The notes under the pieces: generated by a model
What the model was told of the DNA's origin: nothing
Databases searched by the model: none
Seen by the model: the letters and a program-made list of their open reading frames with translations, nothing else
Made by a program: the position numbers and the translations under genes
NCBI GenBank assembly: GCA_037447605.1
Contig: CM074810.1
Span: 994,627 to 1,058,626, forward strand
Length of the DNA stretch: 64,000 nucleotides
Direction of reading: 5' to 3'
Origin: Zygnema circumcarinatum
Lineage: Eukaryota; Streptophyta; Zygnematophyceae; Zygnematales; Zygnemataceae
Shown: in pieces, positions 62,601 to 64,000 of the stretch
Layout of the letters: each line of letters begins with the position of its first letter
Numbering within the stretch: position 1 is the first letter of the stretch

Positions 62601-62742
62601 CAATTCCTGAAATCTGGCGCTCTGTTCGTCTGCATATGTGCTGTTGTAAAGAACGGAAGTCGGTAAAAAGGGAGATGCCACTCCCCATGACAAGTTGAGA
62701 TTTCTCCTACAGATGGCCAAATTCGTAGTGATTGAGCTGAAT
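56626..62742 (-). CDS. Polycystin-2-like (PKD2/TRPP) cation channel, 5' part not resolved
   Basis: Exons (minus): 62742-62523, 62272-62128, 61877-61607, 60883-60695, 60518-60338, 59754-59554, 58316-58155, 57784-57647, 57054-56941 and 56769-56626. Phases close throughout; 587 residues are visible. Order: extracellular polycystin domain (IESVKLEVYSSTQDWVRL before S2), S2 (LGLEIVFVLGLIYSI), S3 (IWNYIDALSLGIMTTGVVLW), S4-S5 (INIFLMVLRILKLMDFQPR, then LVHFLIIFSVIFLGYSVYGH), the pore loop (MFNVLVGDTSV, with GD at the filter as in PKD channels) and S6 (VVNFITFNLLIAIIIEAYME). The C-terminus holds a helical region and a final coiled coil (KAVMASLQSQSERLERIEFK). PKD2 channels carry Ca2+/cations in cilia and ER. 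S1 and the N-terminus lie upstream, probably past the window edge. Confidence 0.88.
57075..57345. repeat. GAGAGGGC purine tract in PKD2 intron (CT-rich in the transcript)
   Basis: (GAGAGAGGGC)n and variants on the plus strand, inside the intron 57646-57055. In the sense (minus) direction this is a CTCTC-GCC polypyrimidine tract ending about 20 nt before the 3' splice site. Confidence 0.9.
58318..59130. repeat. ~800-bp GGGAGA purine tract in PKD2 intron
   Basis: Nearly pure A/G on the plus strand from directly after the acceptor of exon 58316-58155. At its right end it becomes (GACAGA)n-type 60-bp repeats (58975-59095, three copies). In sense it is a giant polypyrimidine tract abutting the 3' splice site. 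Confidence 0.95.
59765..60125. repeat. Adjacent purine (59765-59835) and pyrimidine (59895-60125) tracts in PKD2 intron
   Basis: Both lie in intron 60337-59755. In the sense transcript a GA-rich stretch is followed by a CT-rich stretch just before the acceptor; the two could pair. Confidence 0.8.
60893..61560. repeat. Purine (60893-61110) and pyrimidine (61220-61560) tracts in PKD2 intron
   Basis: Both lie in intron 61606-60884, arranged as in the previous intron: sense GA-rich first, CT-rich next to the 3' splice site. Confidence 0.8.
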
Positions 62743-62809
62743 CTGCAGGAGCAAAACGAGCAGAAATTAGGTTTCCAGAGCATAGTATGAGGGATTCAAT
62801 CTCTAACTT

Positions 62810-63255
62810 TAGGGTTTCAGAGCAATAATATGAGGGTTTCAAACACTAACTTTAGGGGTTCGGCACATAAAATGAGTGTGAAGCATGATATGATGTTCAA
62901 ACCTTAACATCAGGAATTGAGAGCATAATAGGAGGGTTTCATATCCTAACTTCAGGGTTTCAGAGCATAATGTGAAGGTTGCATACCCCAACTTTAGGCT
63001 TTCAGGGCAAAGTATGAGGGTTACATATCCTACCTTTGGGATTCCAGAGCATAATATGAAGGTTTCATACGGCTACTTTAGAGTTTCTGAGCATAATTTG
63101 AAGTTTCCAAACCAGTACTATAGATTTCAGAGCATGATATTAAGGTTTCATACCCTAACTATAGGGTTTCTAAGCAGTAAATGAGAGTTTAAAAACCCCA
63201 ACTTCAGAATTTCAGGGCCTAATATTAGGATAAACCCTAACTTTAAGGTTTCAGA
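62810..63255. repeat. 42-bp minisatellite, about ten diverged copies
   Basis: Landmarks CAGAGCATAAT(A/G)TGA or variants occur at 62918, 62961, 63003, 63045, 63087, 63128, 63170 and 63213, i.e. 41-43 bp apart, with earlier weaker units from about 62810. Each unit also carries a CTAACTTTAGGGTTT-like piece. It lies upstream of the first resolved PKD2 exon. Confidence 0.85.
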
Positions 63256-64000
63256 GACGCAGAATTTCTAGCCTTATCAAGCTGGCCTTGAATGCTCTCA
63301 CGATATGAGAAATTTTAAGGCTTCAACGATTCCAGAACGTAGAAAAGAGTAATATCATTTAATAATTATGATTTCATCATCATATTTTTATTATTATAAT
63401 ATAAATCTAAGACAAACACCAAGAGTAGAAAGGGGAGCATAGAAACGCTTACTTTCCCTCGTTACACCACTTCAAATCTCCTCTTGTCCTCTCCTGTGAA
63501 AGTAGTAGTCCAATCACCACTCTGCAGCAAAAATATATATATATATATAAATATATAATTTGCTTATTCCTACTCCACCTTCCCTCCCCTCCCGCTCCCA
63601 TGCTTAAGACAACTCTCCTCTCCTCCTCCCCCCTCCTCCTGCCCTCCCGCAAATACCCTTCAAATAACCGATTCTTCTCCAACAGACTAAGTTTTTCCTT
63701 CACTTTTCAGGTCAACACTCTTCAAAAGCCACCGAACTTTGAAGAATGAACAAAAAAACTGAAATTTTGGGGAAGTAAGAAAAAAATTCAGGCTGTTTGT
63801 AAAGGAATTTTGGGCTCTGAAAAGCTAAAGTTTGACCTGTTTTGAACGGCAACTGTGCGAGTGAGAGGGGTGGTACTTGAGGGAGCAAAATTTGCATTGG
63901 ACTCGGACAAAGATTCTCCGAAGGTTCGAAGGGAGAATGTGAATTCCAAGTCTGAACCTATGGCTGCTCCCACGCAGCACACTGCAGCAAAAAAAAAAAA
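63256..64000 (-). other. Probable upstream part of the PKD2-like gene, exons unclear
   Basis: Candidate coding pieces on the minus strand: an open stretch just inside the right edge (63981-63790) after a GCTGCAG acceptor, reading SDLEFTFSLRTFGESLSES; and a small piece after GCTGCAG near 63522-63450. Phases were not resolved. The edge itself is a poly(A) run. (AT)n at 63533-63557. Confidence 0.35.

Noticed and set aside
1-64000. CRISPR array or bacterial operon structure
   Set aside because: No spaced identical repeats with unique spacers; the tandem repeats are contiguous and the genes are spliced eukaryotic genes.

Overview
The window is nuclear DNA from a eukaryote of the green plant lineage. 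Genes are interrupted by many GT-AG introns. A plant-type telomere motif (TTTAGGG) is present, and a 5S rRNA gene matches the plant 5S layout closely. Several genes belong to families with their closest relatives in plants: a kelch F-box protein, a DUF3537 gustatory-receptor-like protein, an HR-like lesion-inducing protein and a plant-type BAP31. A polycystin (PKD2/TRP) channel argues against a seed plant, because as far as I know these channels occur in green algae and animals and not in flowering plants. A streptophyte alga or another seedless green lineage fits best; I cannot name the species. Two 10-N runs mark assembly gaps inside simple repeats.

Layout. 1-6.3 kb: a large, mostly disordered protein ending in a CAAX box (+). 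8.1-11.3 kb: broken RNA-binding-protein pieces beside a GC-rich 571-codon ORF of foreign look and a degenerate telomere repeat. 12.2-22.4 kb: a 2014-residue chromatin/ubiquitin-type gene (-) in which an MRG chromo barrel, a RING finger, a PHD finger and a PHRF1-like C-terminal domain join in one frame. 24.3-25.3 kb: BAP31-like ER protein (+). 26.1-28.8 kb: kelch F-box protein (-). 30.2-34.4 kb: DUF3537 receptor-like protein (-). 36.4 kb: 5S rRNA (-). 37.3-38.8 kb: lesion-inducing/DoxX-like protein (+). 40.6-41.9 kb: TMEM14 (+). 43.6-44.5 kb: POLE3-like histone fold (-), divergent from VMA21 (44.9-46.4 kb, +). 47.6-49.7 kb: type I membrane protein (+). 50.8-52.4 kb: Snapin-like coiled-coil protein (+). 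53.7-54.0 kb: small ORF (-). 55.1-56.3 kb: pyrimidine minisatellite. 56.6-62.7 kb and beyond the right edge: PKD2-like channel (-).

Exon models were built by hand from splice signals. Reading phase closes without a frame break across every junction I give, and the total coding length is a whole number of codons for each complete gene, which is the main support for the models. The genes do not form one pathway. Shared themes are ER/endomembrane proteins (BAP31, VMA21, TMEM14, Snapin) and ubiquitin/chromatin proteins (RING-PHD fusion, F-box, POLE3).

The most unusual signals are: (1) a symmetric promoter-like element, CCAAT-N8-GCCACGT-N13/14-ACGTGGC-N8-ATTGG, found three times; (2) the chromo barrel-RING-PHD fusion; (3) long polypyrimidine tracts placed just before the 3' splice sites of at least five PKD2 introns, two of them preceded by polypurine tracts that could fold back; and (4) the GC-rich foreign-looking ORF.
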